A stretch of 64,000 nucleotides of DNA from Norana najaformis. Its lineage: Eukaryota; Annelida; Clitellata; Crassiclitellata; Hormogastridae. The stretch lies in the NCBI GenBank assembly GCA_964023275.1, contig OZ029916.1, positions 44,244,080 through 44,308,079 on the forward strand. The letters are read 5' to 3'. A program made the translations under genes and the position numbers. This document shows, in pieces, positions 1 to 10,962 of this stretch (position 1 is its first letter; every line of letters starts with the position of its first letter). The notes below the pieces were generated by a model. That model had not been told where the DNA came from and searched no databases. It worked only from the letters and a program-made list of their open reading frames with translations.

Positions 1-47
1 CGCTGTGGACTATGGACGTAAATTTGAACGATCAACAGCATCTTAAT

Positions 48-507
48 ACTCTTCAAGCCTAGGATAGTTTTTAAACACACAATACGACTCCGAACTCCCG
101 GTTCACAAACATACGGGCCGTATGAAGGTTCATCATCTATAAATTAAAGCCATGCGATATTTTCAGCCGAAAGTAGTTCGAACTCCAGTCTGAATAGCGT
201 TGACTGCGCACTAAACGCATTCCTACAAAGATTCTCGACATCGCCTTTTACTTTCTGTGAGCGTCGTTAAATTTTGGCTTTTGATTTAATCAGTTTGAAT
301 GATGCATATATTTGCTAGATTTAATGGACAGTCATCTAGTTATTCAGACAGCTACCGTTCTTATTCTGAAATACATTATGTTGTGGAATATCTTTTGTTA
401 TGCATGCAACTGTGCATTGGAAAGTCATCATGTATACACGTAACTTAACTGTTTTCGCTTGTACTTTACATGTAGCCGCATCGATTAAAGAATATTATTT
501 TCTGTAG
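48..507 (+). promoter_or_regulatory. Conserved 5' flank of copy 1, with a predicted non-coding exon end
   Basis: This block is alignable with the DNA before copies 2-4, starting at CTTCAAG. The alignment includes a conserved GTGAGC/GTGAGT-like donor at 257 and an acceptor-like TCTGTAG ending at 507, just 19 bases before the ATG. I infer a 5' UTR exon ending about 256 and a leader intron 257-507. The transcription start is not identifiable. Confidence 0.4.
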
Positions 508-526
508 GAATGTCTGACAACTGAAA

Positions 527-3500
527 ATGGATCCAGAAGAAGCCGACTACAAGTGTACTCTGACTGAGTATAGTCTACAGAAGGCGATCAAGGAACTGAA
601 CGAGGATCCAAGACAGAGACTTGGAGCCGTACAAGCTCTGAGAAAGTGGATCCGAGAACAGCCACACTACACCTGTAGAACAGGTAAGCAATCAATCAAC
701 ATCTGCTCTATTTATCTGAATTTAGTCAAACAGCTTCCTCTCTTTTATTATTTTTCTTCGCAATTAAGCTCAATTAAGTGTTCAATAAATACATTGTAAA
801 TCGTAATTGTAAACTCGAAAATTTCTGAGGCTCCACTGTAAAGCTAAGCGTACAGCATCAGCTCTTGCACTATAGCTATGTCAAGTCAGTGAGATTGTCC
901 AGGGATACAAAATGAACAATTAGATACGGTTGTCTTGGGATAGATAAGCTGTCACAGGGGCTGTACTTAAGTTGAGAGAAAAACGGAAAAGCTCAGAAGC
1001 GCCGAGCTTTCAAGTTGAAGAAATAATAATTAAACAATGGACCAGAGCGTTAGCGTTTCGTGCCAAACCAGTTGCAAGCTTCATCACTAACGAAATAAAG
1101 AGCCATTGAAACGTGTTTGTGGACATACATCGACAATGCATAACAGTCTAAACTGCACCATTGGGGCACGAATCATCAGCATCTTTCCAACAGCTGAACA
1201 ACCTCTGTTTCAAATATCTATTGACAGTAGAGTTCTATCGATTTTAGGTTACGTATTAGAATGGAATTCTATATCAGATCCAGTGGTAAGAAGCCATGAT
1301 GTTACCTTTGGGTCATCATGCCACCAAAAGCAGTCATGGGACAGCGACCTACAAAACTGCCTGTAAGATTGTATCGATAGACCAAAATGTTATTTGAAAA
1401 TAGATAATGTTATTTGCAGATACCAAATTCCTCTTGGCTGTTTTACGCCGAGCAAAGTTCAGTCAGTTGGTGGCGAGAGAGTTGATTGGCAACATCATGA
1501 CCGCTCGAACCACCTGCCCGGAATATATGGCCAATCTCGATCTTCATGACCCCAGCATGATGGCATTTTTAGAAGCCGGGTAACAAATGCTTTTAAATTA
1601 TAAACTAGTACCTAATCTTTAGTGTATCTATTCGTTCAATTCGACTGCTTATATAGCGCAACTTTACCATTGTATAAAACACCATCGTTTGCGGGTGTTA
1701 AAGCTAATCCACCTTTAGGCAGTTCCTTGAGCTAATCGCTCTAGGCAACCATGGGTTCAGTTGTTACCGATTTCATTGTCTTAGCCTCGGCATGTGAGAG
1801 CTGATGGCCAGTTCTCTCTATCTCTCCTCTCTCTCTCTCACCATCTGATTTCTTCATCAACAGTGTACGGTCACTGTACTCATTTTAAAGGTGAGTTCGC
1901 TAGGGAGCTCAAGTGGAACAGAAATCTTTAAATATCTTAATGTGATTGAGGAGATTTGAAACGATGGTTGAAAATCCAATAACATAACTACTAGACCATC
2001 GCGCATTTCAAAGCCAATTTATAAGCGAGATACGATCTCGAGTTGGAATCGAGTGCCTGCCCCTCTTGTTTGGGCTTACTGTGAAGTAATACTGATTTGT
2101 GATTCTTCTTCCTCTTAAGGGCCACTGTTTTCCTTCCGAAGAAAGATAAAGAGGGTCGCAGAATAGTTCTGATGCGAGCAGGTACACTAGTAAAACTTTA
2201 CGAGCAACTACATTGTGTATGTCTAAACATATAAATCTTGCAATTTTTATATTGCACATTTTTGAAAGCAGATCAAAAACTATGCGCTGGATATCTGTAG
2301 CTATCGGAATTGCATATCCCATTTATAACGCTTCTTCCCAAAATGCTTCTCCCCCATATTGCTGCCAACCAAAACCCGCTACATGGTAACAATAGGACCT
2401 GACTTTTCCTGGAAACTACAGTGGTTCGATCACAAATTATTTCAAGTTTAAGTCGAACATTTGAGTCATTTAAAATCATATAATGAATCTTTTGAATCAG
2501 AAAGAAAACTGGTTATTCTTCGATTCCACTTCATCACATTATATTTCATTAATCAATCAAGTATTCATTTATTCAATCATCCAGTCATTCGTTCAATCAG
2601 TATATCAAGTATTAAATAAGTACTATTTAGTACTTATTTAGTACTTTTGTACTATCTGGTACTAAATAAGTCAGTCTATAAATCACTCTTCTATTGATGG
2701 AGACATGCGACGAACATTTTTAACAAAACATAGTATACAATAACTATCGTTAGCATACATGCAGAGATACGCTTAAATACAAATCTCTTTAGCCTATACA
2801 CTGAATAATGAATACCTCTTATCTTTTTCATATTGCTTATCCACAGTATGTTGTCTCTTTCTTCTCTGTGGATTGACCTTCTGGAAATTGATGCGATGGT
2901 TGTTTGGTTTGGTACGCCAGCAGTTTATGCCTTCTGTTGATTCCACTTCATCGCATTATATCTCAATCAAAAATTTAATCGTCTATTCAATCGATCAATC
3001 AAACAATCTTTCGATCAATCAATACATCAATCAGGCATTCAATCATTCCATAAATGTATAGGGTCAGTCAGTCAATAAGTGGATCAACAATTGATGGAGA
3101 CAGAGAAGAACAATGCAAACTTTGGAAAGATAGCCTACATGCAGAGATACAGTAAAACCGAAATGCGCTTTAGCCCACACTTTTGAAAAATGAAGACTTA
3201 TCTTTTGCAAATTTCTCTCGCCTTTCTGAAATTACTTATCCATCGTAGGCTGTCTCTGTGGATTGACCTTCTGGAAATTGACCTTGCGATTTGGTTTTGG
3301 TGCGCCATCAGTTGATGTCTTGCACGTTAGACACCGGCGCTATGGAAGATACTAATTAATGCTACACATAACTTCATTACATCTCGTTGCATTCATATCC
3401 TATGACGTGTTAAAGGTGTTAAAGATCTGAACGACCCGAAATTCAGCCCTGTTAACGAAGTGAGATTTGGTTTGGCAATGAATGAGGTGTTTCGAGATTC

Positions 3501-5154
3501 GGACGAGAACACTATGGTGAACGGTACCATTCTTGTCTTTGACTGCACTGGAGTGGGAATGAAACACTTGTCCCAGGCAACAATGGAGCACAATAAAAAG
3601 ATGTCGAAAATATACCAAGTAAGCTTATTCTGAAACAAAATAACTGCCGGTTTGCAATAAATAATATTTAGCACTGATCTAATCCAAAATATAGGAAATG
3701 AGTGACTGGGCTTCAAACCTGACTTGTCAAAAAAGTTTACCACTGTAAAAAATCTACACAGACCTGAGTACTAGGAATCACACAATCCATCTAATCCAGT
3801 TTAAACTAATCTAGTCGACACCTCTAGCGCCGCTATCATAAAGTGCCAGGAATCAATCGATGGTCCCTTCAACTGAAACCGTAGTCAATATTCATAATCC
3901 TTTGGAGAAGTCCAATCGAAATGCAATAGATCAACGAACACAACATACCCACCTAAATTTTACATAGCTTCTCAAAACTAATATATATATACATATATAT
4001 ATATACACACACAGTTTGTCAACACTACCATAGAAGATTTAATGTGTAGGAAAGGAGAATAGCAAGAGGTCAGCTGATTTAAATGTAGGCCTAATATATA
4101 TAAACCTTTCTTTTTATTCTTAGAAAAATAATAGCACAGAGCAAAACAATAGAAAAATTCCTAATCATCCGGTCAGCAGAACTACCTGTTATGCTACAAC
4201 TTGAAAGCTTAAGAAATTTTTTAATCAATGAATGAGAAAATCACATACAAAACTGACAACAGAGTGACGGCTGTAAGGAAATTAAATTGTAAACAATATC
4301 TGACTGGTCTTAAACTGAATTCTTTGCTCGATAATAATAGTGTAATAAATACAATATGGGTGCAATATATTGATATCTCTCCGGTCTTTGTAATGGGTCT
4401 GGGGAGAAAATTCAAACCCGTTTGTAGTTTCTACAAATCTGTCTTAGTAATTGCAATGCGAGATGAAGTAGCCAACAGCAGCCGAAGCGGCTAGGATCAA
4501 GGACATAAATTTACTAGTAGAATTAATACAATTTCAGGCGTGTGAGATGCAAGCCACATTATAATACACCACATCACATAATGTAAAATTTCATATGTAA
4601 TGTAATCACAACATTTCATTCAGCATCGATAGCAGCAAGCTACTTCTAGGGTGCTTTAAAGTGTCAATTGTCAGCGCAAGTAATTAGAGTTACATAATAG
4701 TTAGAATTCCAATTGATTTTGAAAGCATGATCAGGTTTTGGTCTACTGAATAGATGCCGGAAGACTGTTCCACCAAAGCATAAACGTACCAGCGATCTGA
4801 CAGGCCAAATTACCCATATAGAACACTTAACTTCATTGTACAACATTGTAATCTACGTGGTAAGCCTGTTGTCTAATTTACTTGTGTGTATTTTATAGGA
4901 CTGCAATCCTGAGCGAGTCAAAGGCTTCCATTTCTACAATGCTGGGGCAATCTTCGAGACTATGGTGTCTCTCATGAAGAAATTCTTGAAGAAGAAGCTT
5001 CAAGAAAGAGTCTGTTTCAAACAAAGACAATGGGCTATGGATTAGTCAATGCTCATATCCAATTTAAGTTCATTAATTTAACCGCAAAGCATTTATCATC
5101 ATCATCATCATCATCATTATTATTATTATCATTATTAATATTATTATTATTATT

Positions 5155-5192
<38 letters not shown>

Positions 5193-6567
5193 TGTTATTT
5201 AGGGCAGTTGCCTAATGCGCAAAAGCCAAGCCTTGATCGGATCAATACCCAGAATGTCAGCCCACTGAAACAGTAATTTAAAGCAAGTCGGCGATGACTG
5301 CGACGACAAACGGAAGCACATATTATGTAAGAAGACATCAATTGAGAAGTAGACCTACTCAAGACTATTCAATACAATACAATACAACTAAAATTTGTTA
5401 ATGCCCTCCTTACAGAGTTCAGAAGTGCACTTGAAGCCGGGTTATGCGAAGTATTAAGAACCATAGGCAGACTGGAAGAGGTAAGTTTTAAGGTAAGACT
5501 AGAAGACGATTCCAGCACAAAAGACTCGAGAAGACTCTGACGGAGTGAGAGTTGTATAAGTCGAGAAGGTGGTCTGGAGAAGGTGAAATCTGATCGCTGC
5601 TGGTCTTCGTCACATAACAGAATTTAAATTATGGCGTTGTCGGTTTGCAATTCTGATAAGTCGTCTAGCGGACCGCTGAATCCTTATCCAACCTAGAGAG
5701 TTAAATAAACGCCACCAGAAGTTTAGTGGGGCATAAAAGACCAGTGGTTAAATCGCTCCGCTTATTACGTCGAGAGAACAGGCTTGAGACTCCCTTAGAC
5801 GGTTACGTATTGACTTTCGTGTGTAAGTACATAATTAAACGATTAAGTTTAATTAATTGTCTATAAGTTTATTAATTGTCTGCGTGTTTGTGTAATACAT
5901 TTGTTTATTAAGAGCCGTTTGTTTTAGTAGAATATTCCAGCTTTCTTCTACTTTTTTCTATTCTCAACAGCCTGCCTACGTGTTATTCTGAATGCTACTA
6001 ATCAGTGATGTCGAATTCTGTTTATAGATTTATGCACATAATAATATGGAGACACTCTATAAGGTGATTCCGATGGAACTGTGGCCTGATGAATATCTTC
6101 CGGATGATTACAAAGGACCTTCGGCTGGTTCTATTGCAAGCATCATCGGTCAGTATTGACACGGCTCCCATTTCATATCTTCCGCCACAAATAGACGAAT
6201 AAACTCCATAAATAAACTTAAATTTTATCATGGCGATTATATTGAGACCTTTACAAATTTCATCCGCAGCGTCATCTTCACGATCCAAAAACTGACTAGC
6301 TGGAAAATTTTAGAGTTGTTGGAATTTACTGGTTAAATCTTGTTAAAAGATTAAGAACTCGGTTTTATTTAGATGTAAGTAAATACTATGGTAGGTAATT
6401 CTAATAGTTGTCTATTCCTTACAGCTCAAGTGAAGAACCGAGTTATGGATCCAGAAGTGAGAGCTCGAGTCTTGGCCTATACAAGTGACAAGTACAAAAT
6501 AGACGAATCGAAGCGACTAGCTGCTCCCATCATGAATGCATCTTTCCGAAAGCTGAATATCGATTAG
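527..6567 (+). CDS. CRAL-TRIO lipid-transfer protein, copy 1 (alpha-tocopherol transfer protein-like)
   Basis: Seven coding exons: 527-683, 1420-1579, 2120-2181, 3416-3618, 4899-5009, 6028-6148 and 6425-6567, all with GT/AG borders. They join in frame to 318 residues ending in TAG. The family binds hydrophobic ligands (tocopherol, retinoids, phosphoinositides) and moves them between membranes in the cytosol. Residues about 15-80 are the CRAL-TRIO N-terminal helical region (LNEDP, ALRKWIREQP, then DTKFLLAVLRRAKF). Residues about 100-262 form the Sec14-like lipid-binding fold (VFLPKKDKEGRR, LVFDCTG near 166-172, NPERVKGFHFYNAG near 197-210, IPMELWPDEYLP, DDYKGP). The ATG follows a splice acceptor-like TCTGTAG by about 20 bases, so a 5' non-coding exon probably lies upstream. 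Intron 3 holds ATCA-type simple repeat and intron 5 a SINE. It retains the full RKLNID C-terminus. Lipid-transfer family: sure; exact ligand: unknown. Confidence 0.9.
2520..3115. repeat. ATCA/ATTC-rich degenerate simple repeat in intron 3 of copy 1
   Basis: Long runs of ATCAATCA and ATTCAATC variants occur twice, about 2550-2690 and 2940-3090. Each is followed by a similar block containing CATGCAGAGATACG. The same repeat sits in intron 3 of copies 2, 3 and 4, so it predates those duplications. Confidence 0.75.
3296..3355 (+). repeat. SINE-like family B tail, intron 3 of copy 1
   Basis: Reads TGCGCCATCAGTTGATG, then TTAGACACCGGCGCTAT. The same tail is at 14656, 36355 and 48488 in the matching introns of copies 2-4, at 21094, 44094 and 60560 elsewhere, and on the minus strand near 3818, 49030 and 58260. 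Confidence 0.6.
3818..3895 (-). repeat. SINE-like family B tail, minus strand
   Basis: The reverse complement gives GTTGAAGGGACCATCGATTG and a GCGGCGCTAGAG end, matching the family B tail seen in plus orientation at 44094 and 60560. Confidence 0.5.
5095..5200. repeat. (ATC/ATT)n microsatellite in intron 5 of copy 1
   Basis: ATC runs flank an ATT-rich core. The same position in copies 2 and 3 has (TTA)n at about 16036-16110 and 37745-37835, so the repeat length and unit have shifted since duplication. Confidence 0.85.
5728..5830 (+). mobile_element. tRNA-derived SINE (family A), decayed, intron 5 of copy 1
   Basis: TGGGGCATAAAAGACCAGTG followed by AGGCTTGAGACTCCC resembles the A and B promoter boxes of the better copies at 17138, 38862 and 59428. 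It lies at the same intron position as in copies 2 and 3, downstream of shared flanking sequence (ACCGCTGAA, AGAGAGTTA), so insertion preceded duplication. Confidence 0.5.
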
Positions 6568-7800
6568 CTAGGCAGAACTTTCTTCTAACACCTGAGAGTA
6601 TCGCCCCTTGACCAACACTCGCTCTGTCTCTCTATCATCCTACCAAAATTATGGAGGCCATTTTTAGGCTCAAGAATTAAGCGATGCTCTCTTGCCGCTT
6701 TCAGTAGTGCTTATTCTTAAATGTGCAATCAAGATCATTGTTTTTTGTACCGATTTTGGTACCTTGCTGACATCTAGTGTATAGTTTGGTATAAGACTGA
6801 ACAATTTCAACAGAAATACGTAAGACTTTTGCAGCTGGCATGCCGGCCTCGAAATAATTAATTGACGTCTCACAGTACAGAGTTTTGTAACAAGAGTGCG
6901 GGGATTTAATTTTTGAGCATAAGCAATGTTGTCGTTGCATTTTTTAGCCATTTGTTAAATGCATAGTTGCATTTATGTCTTCTGAGTGTAAGAATGTGGC
7001 ATGCATTGATCGTCTTATCAACATGAAACGTTGAAGATTCTATCATCTTTATCGATTGCGAAAAACTTGTTTTTGGACAATGAAATGATTTCAAATAGCT
7101 GACGAGCCGTTACTATCGAGAAAATTGCTAAACTAATGATGGACAAATGCTCACAGCTCTTCAGGTGGCATCCCAACGCATTGTCTCTATGTGACAGTTT
7201 AATTCTAATTGAGCTACGCAACATGTACTTAAGTTAAAATAAATGTTGTCATGCAGCTTGGTTGATGTTGCTGCATTTACACTCAAGCTGAAAAATCAAT
7301 CACTTACAAGACCATGATTTTGCTCTGTTGAAAGAGATGTATGTCAGATGTGAGCAAGTAAATCACACAACTATACTCTAATGTTCTTAAATAATAATAT
7401 TCTTATCTGAACATCTATATAGAGCCCTTAGAAAGTTTTAAGTGGAAAACTGTTCAAGAAAGATCGTCCAAAGCACGAGAAACCACAAAATGTCCGCAAC
7501 GCTATACGGAAGCGCGGAACCAACGGGTTCCATGTGCTGCAGAGTGCAGTATTCATCGACCCGGCTGGCTTAATACAAGGAAAAGTGAGCCCCCTGGTGT
7601 TTCCTGGGGCCGAAACAACCTCGATGCTTGCCCGTAAAGGAGGATCTTAAGTGTGATAGTTTCCTCAACAGAAGGTGTGGTGATATCGTCACACTTTCAA
7701 ACAATCACCGTGGGTGTCCTGCATGTTCCATTTCATGCGACTGAAGAGGCCAATGTGTTTGATGCATGACAAAATGTTTTCATAACATCACGTAGCTTTC
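6568..7800. repeat. 3' flank of copy 1 shared with copies 2-4
   Basis: Non-coding block alignable with 18400-19720, 40176-41480 and 51496-52480. Landmarks are GAATTAAG just after the gene, a GGCATGCA(T/C)(T/G)GATC region, CTCTGTTGAAAGAGAT, and a CGGAACCAACGGGTTCC-like stretch near 7515. A possible AATAAA lies at 7238, about 670 bases after the stop, but it is not kept in the other copies. This is the downstream part of the duplicated unit; no gene is seen. Confidence 0.7.
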
Positions 7801-8254
7801 CTGTAGCCATCCAAGAAGCCGAGAATGTTTTTGATTTTAAGACACTTTCGAGTTCCCAACTTCCCATCTGTTATCTACCAACAGTTGAAACTTTCTCTTT
7901 ACTGTCTAACTCTAGAATCAGCATTTGATTCTGATTTTGCGCATCGTCAATTTATCATTTATTGTTGGACTCTTGTCCACGCCGACATTTGATACTGTAA
8001 AGCACCCTTGAAGTAGCTTACTCGTGATGATGCTTTATAAATTGTCGTGATTACATCTGTCTCTAATCGGTAAATCGCATGTAAAATCCGCCCAGGTATG
8101 CATTTTATGAAGTGATCGCTAACCACTTGAGGCGGGGCTTTCCCCCGGGCTGCACGTGTTTTTATGTGTGTTTGGTTGGGGTACAATAGGGGCTTGGAGG
8201 CCGCTAAATGGTGTTGCGCCCTCCCCTACGCTGGTCCGATCGCCCCCTGCAACT
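7801..8254. other. Intergenic stretch without recognisable feature
   Basis: I see no coding potential, RNA gene or clear repeat. The GC-rich patch near 8125-8240 has no family I recognise. Confidence 0.4.
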
Positions 8255-8560
8255 TTTGAGATTATAGGAATATGAGGTATAAAGAAAGCTTGAAAATGAG
8301 TGGGCTAACAACGTTGGAAAGAAGGGGCAGAGGAGAGCTTATTGAAGCTGATAATATGATCACTAGAAAGGAGGAGGTAGTGCAATGGGAGACGTTCTTT
8401 GAATTAGCACCAAAAATGTGACATGAGTCCACAATTGCAAATTATTTAAGAAACCGACAGTAAAGTTACGGCAGAAATTCTTCAGTGCAATACTTGTTAC
8501 TTGTGGAATGGTTGTAATGATGGTGTGCATAAGTAAGCACTGCCATGGCTTGTAACAGGA
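8255..8560 (+). pseudogene. LINE reverse-transcriptase C-terminal relic
   Basis: Translation in shifting frames gives RYKESLKMSGLTTLERR, then a RGELIEADNMITRKE-like stretch and ETFFELAP. This is the conserved end of many LINE polymerase ORFs (RYEERL..LGLTTLE.RR.RGDLI). It has frameshifts and stops. A sister copy lies at 44935-45245 in the same position upstream of copy 4, so it belongs to the duplicated unit. Confidence 0.7.
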
Positions 8561-8588
8561 ATCTATAAAAGATTGGCTATCGAGAATT

Positions 8589-8788
8589 CCGGTAATTTCT
8601 AATCACTTGCAAACTGTCTTCTGAACCACTTGAAACCAATGTTTTGTTATGTTATGCTACGCTGTTATATAACAGCATAGCATGACACACATAGCATATA
8701 TAAACATCCGGTAATTTCTAATCACTTATAGAATGTCTTCTGAACCACTTGAAACCATCGTTATGTTATGTTATGCTATGCTGTTATG
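8589..8788. repeat. 119-bp tandem duplication with TTATG-rich palindromic parts
   Basis: CCGGTAATTTCTAATCACTT occurs at 8589 and 8708, each followed by GTCTTCTGAACCACTTGAAACCA and a TTATGTTATGCTA(T/C)GCTGTTAT segment. The first unit includes a near-palindrome GCTGTTATATAACAGC. Confidence 0.85.
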
Positions 8789-8909
8789 TAACTGTTTTCA
8801 ATGGCTAGCCTAAGGACACTCAACTCGACAATGCATACACTCTTCAGCTACAGAGCTTCCACCTATTGCGTATGCTCTTCGTGTGTAATTTCACTTTAAA
8901 CGCTAGATA

Positions 8910-8910
<1 letters not shown>

Positions 8911-8940
<30 letters not shown>

Positions 8941-8990
8941 TGTATGTATGTATGTATGTATGTATGTATGTGTATATGTATATTGTTGTA
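8911..8990. repeat. (TATG)n microsatellite
   Basis: About 15 uninterrupted TATG units. Overlapping open frames on both strands here (repeating Met-Tyr-Val-Cys or His-Thr-Tyr-Ile) are repeat artefacts. Confidence 0.95.
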
Positions 8991-9382
8991 TGGACACGTG
9001 CGAGAGGGTGGGTTATTTGTGTCCTTTGGTAGGACGTGCCTATGCACGTATCTGTTGGAGGAGCAGAGGGGAGAGAGAAGGGATGTGTCTTTCGGTAGCA
9101 AGTGCCCTTTCATGTGAAAAGACGATAGAAGGTGTGGAGGGAGTGTTGGCGAGTAATGACTCCTTGACTATAATAGGGTGAATCTGAGTCCGGTTTGTGA
9201 TTCGGTTTCCATCTGTGTTGATGGCTTTTAAAGCCTGCTGTCGTCAGTTCGGTTTGTGATGAAGATTTGTACGAAGTTGATGTGAACCGAAATGGAACGA
9301 CTTTTACTGCAAACGGTCTGTTTGAGCTGGTTTTTTGAACCATAGACGATTAATACGAGCCATTCCACACCAGCTCATAACA

Positions 9383-9391
9383 ATATATATG

Positions 9392-9464
<73 letters not shown>
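9383..9464. repeat. (TA)n microsatellite
   Basis: Nearly pure TA dinucleotides immediately before the first copy of the CGTCA(C/T)GTACTTTCATGCGAC block. Confidence 0.95.
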
Positions 9465-9465
<1 letters not shown>

Positions 9466-9935
9466 GTCACGTACTTTCATGCGACGAGTTGGACTACATG
9501 TAATTAATTAAGTCAACGTTTTATATGTATTCATCCGCAGATGTCGAAGCCCTGCAGCTGAAATGTGTATGCATTATGTAGAGTTGATTGTTTTTATATA
9601 TAATTATATATATATATATATATTATATATACACGTCATGTACTTTCATGCGACGAGTTGGACTACTAACAATTGAATAAGTCAACGTTTCATATGTTAT
9701 CATCCGCAGTATATTTATTTATATATTTATTTATATTTAAAAGTGAAAGTGCACACGAAGAGCATACGCGGAGGTCGTCGCCCTGCAGATGAAGAGTGTG
9801 TGCATTATGTCAAGTTGAGTGTATGCATGCACATGTGTATATATATATGTACATGCATCGTCATGTACTTTCATGCGACAAGTTGAACTACATATAATTG
9901 ATTTAGTCAACGTTTTCTATGTATTCATCCGCATT
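9465..9935. repeat. Three-copy dispersed tandem block starting CGTCA(C/T)GTACTTTCATG
   Basis: The block (about 75 bp, ending TTCATCCGCA) starts at 9465, 9634 and 9859, separated by TA-rich and GCATTATGT-containing spacers. A single copy occurs at 45508, upstream of copy 4. Confidence 0.8.
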
Positions 9936-10446
9936 TGCGCACTATCTTTCGCATCGACCTATCTCGCGACACCGTGACTGAACGATATGTATTTACCAGA
10001 ACGTGCAAAGGCATCATAACACTACGGAAGCCCACAAGGAACATGCGATTTTTTATCTAATGCGCACGCTTTCGATGCTGCACACTAATACTTATCCCAT
10101 GACGTATAGACAAGATCGCCCCAATATCCATGTAATTCTTGCCAAAACCAGAATATGAATTCGGATAAAATGGCTGCATACGTATGGCTAAAATGACTGC
10201 ATTCTATCAAAGCGCTTCTGCTATCCAGAGTGCTTGTTAACAACTGTATTGTCTGTAATAACTAGTAGGCCCTATGAGCAATTCTAAACAACTATCACAG
10301 CTCATCACTTGTACTTCCGTCGGCCATTCCGCATAGATTTTATCTAGTGCGCACTAGATAGTTATATAGTTAACACTAGATACTACCAGTCCGCTCTACT
10401 GTAAATAAAAAAATAATCGCGTGTCCCCTCTGTGCTTCCATATAAT
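9936..10446. repeat. Upstream block of copy 2 shared with 28630-28945
   Basis: ACTAATACTTATCCCATGACG through TCTATCAAAGCGCTTCTGC, and a TAGTGCGCACTAGATAG palindrome, recur at 28655-28925. In front of copy 3 the homology is then broken by a piggyBac-containing insertion of about 1.26 kb. No gene is seen. Confidence 0.75.
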
Positions 10447-10943
10447 ATTCTTCAAGGCTCGAGTAGTGCATAATCACTCGATATGACCCCAAACTCCGGT
10501 TAGCGAACATACAGGGCCGTGAAGGTTCATTATCCGCAGACATTCATGCGAAATTTTTCAGCCGAAAATAAGTTCAGACGCAGGAATAAATTGAGTTGGT
10601 TGTGCGTTAAGCGCATTGCCACAAAGCTTTTAAGCGTCAACATTTAGTTTATGTGAGTATAAAAATTGTTTTGCTTAGGCTTTTGCTTTAAAATGTTGTC
10701 AGTTTATCATAACGCGTTTATTTGCTAGATTTAATGGACAATCAGACATGAAATTATTCAGACATCCACCGGTTTTATTCGGAAATACGTTATGTTGCGG
10801 AATATCTGTTGCTAGAAAATTGTACATTGGAACGTTATCATGTATAGGCCAACATGTAACTCAGTTGTTGTCGTAAATTTTAGGTTTTGGCCTTATACTT
10901 TACATGTAAACGCATCGATTAAAAATAACATTATTTTCAGTAG
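10447..10943 (+). promoter_or_regulatory. Conserved 5' flank of copy 2
   Basis: Paralogous to the flanks of copies 1, 3 and 4, beginning at ATTCTTCAAGG. A donor-like GTGAGT starts at 10653. Acceptor-like CAG and TAG end at 10940 and 10943, about 20 bases before the ATG. It probably contains the promoter, a 5' UTR exon and a leader intron (inference). Confidence 0.4.
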
Positions 10944-10962
10944 AAGTGTCTGACGGTTGGAA

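Larger units (their letters stand above)
8817..9822. repeat. Foldback structure: inverted repeat of about 80 bp around a microsatellite core
   Basis: The left arm 8817-8896 (ACACTCAACTCGACAATGC to TTTCACTTT) is the imperfect reverse complement of 9740-9822 (AAAGTGAAAGTGCAC to GTTGAGTGT). Between them lie (TATG)n and (TA)n and two copies of a 75-bp block. The related DNA before copy 4 (about 45340-45570) lacks the 1-kb core, which suggests insertion or expansion before copy 2. Confidence 0.75.

Noticed and set aside
1106..1366. 86-codon open frame in intron 1 of copy 1
   Set aside because: Not kept in the matching introns of copies 2-4, and no domain.
4221..4494. Overlapping open frames on both strands in intron 4 of copy 1
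   Set aside because: The homologous DNA in copies 2-4 carries stops and indels; intronic noise.
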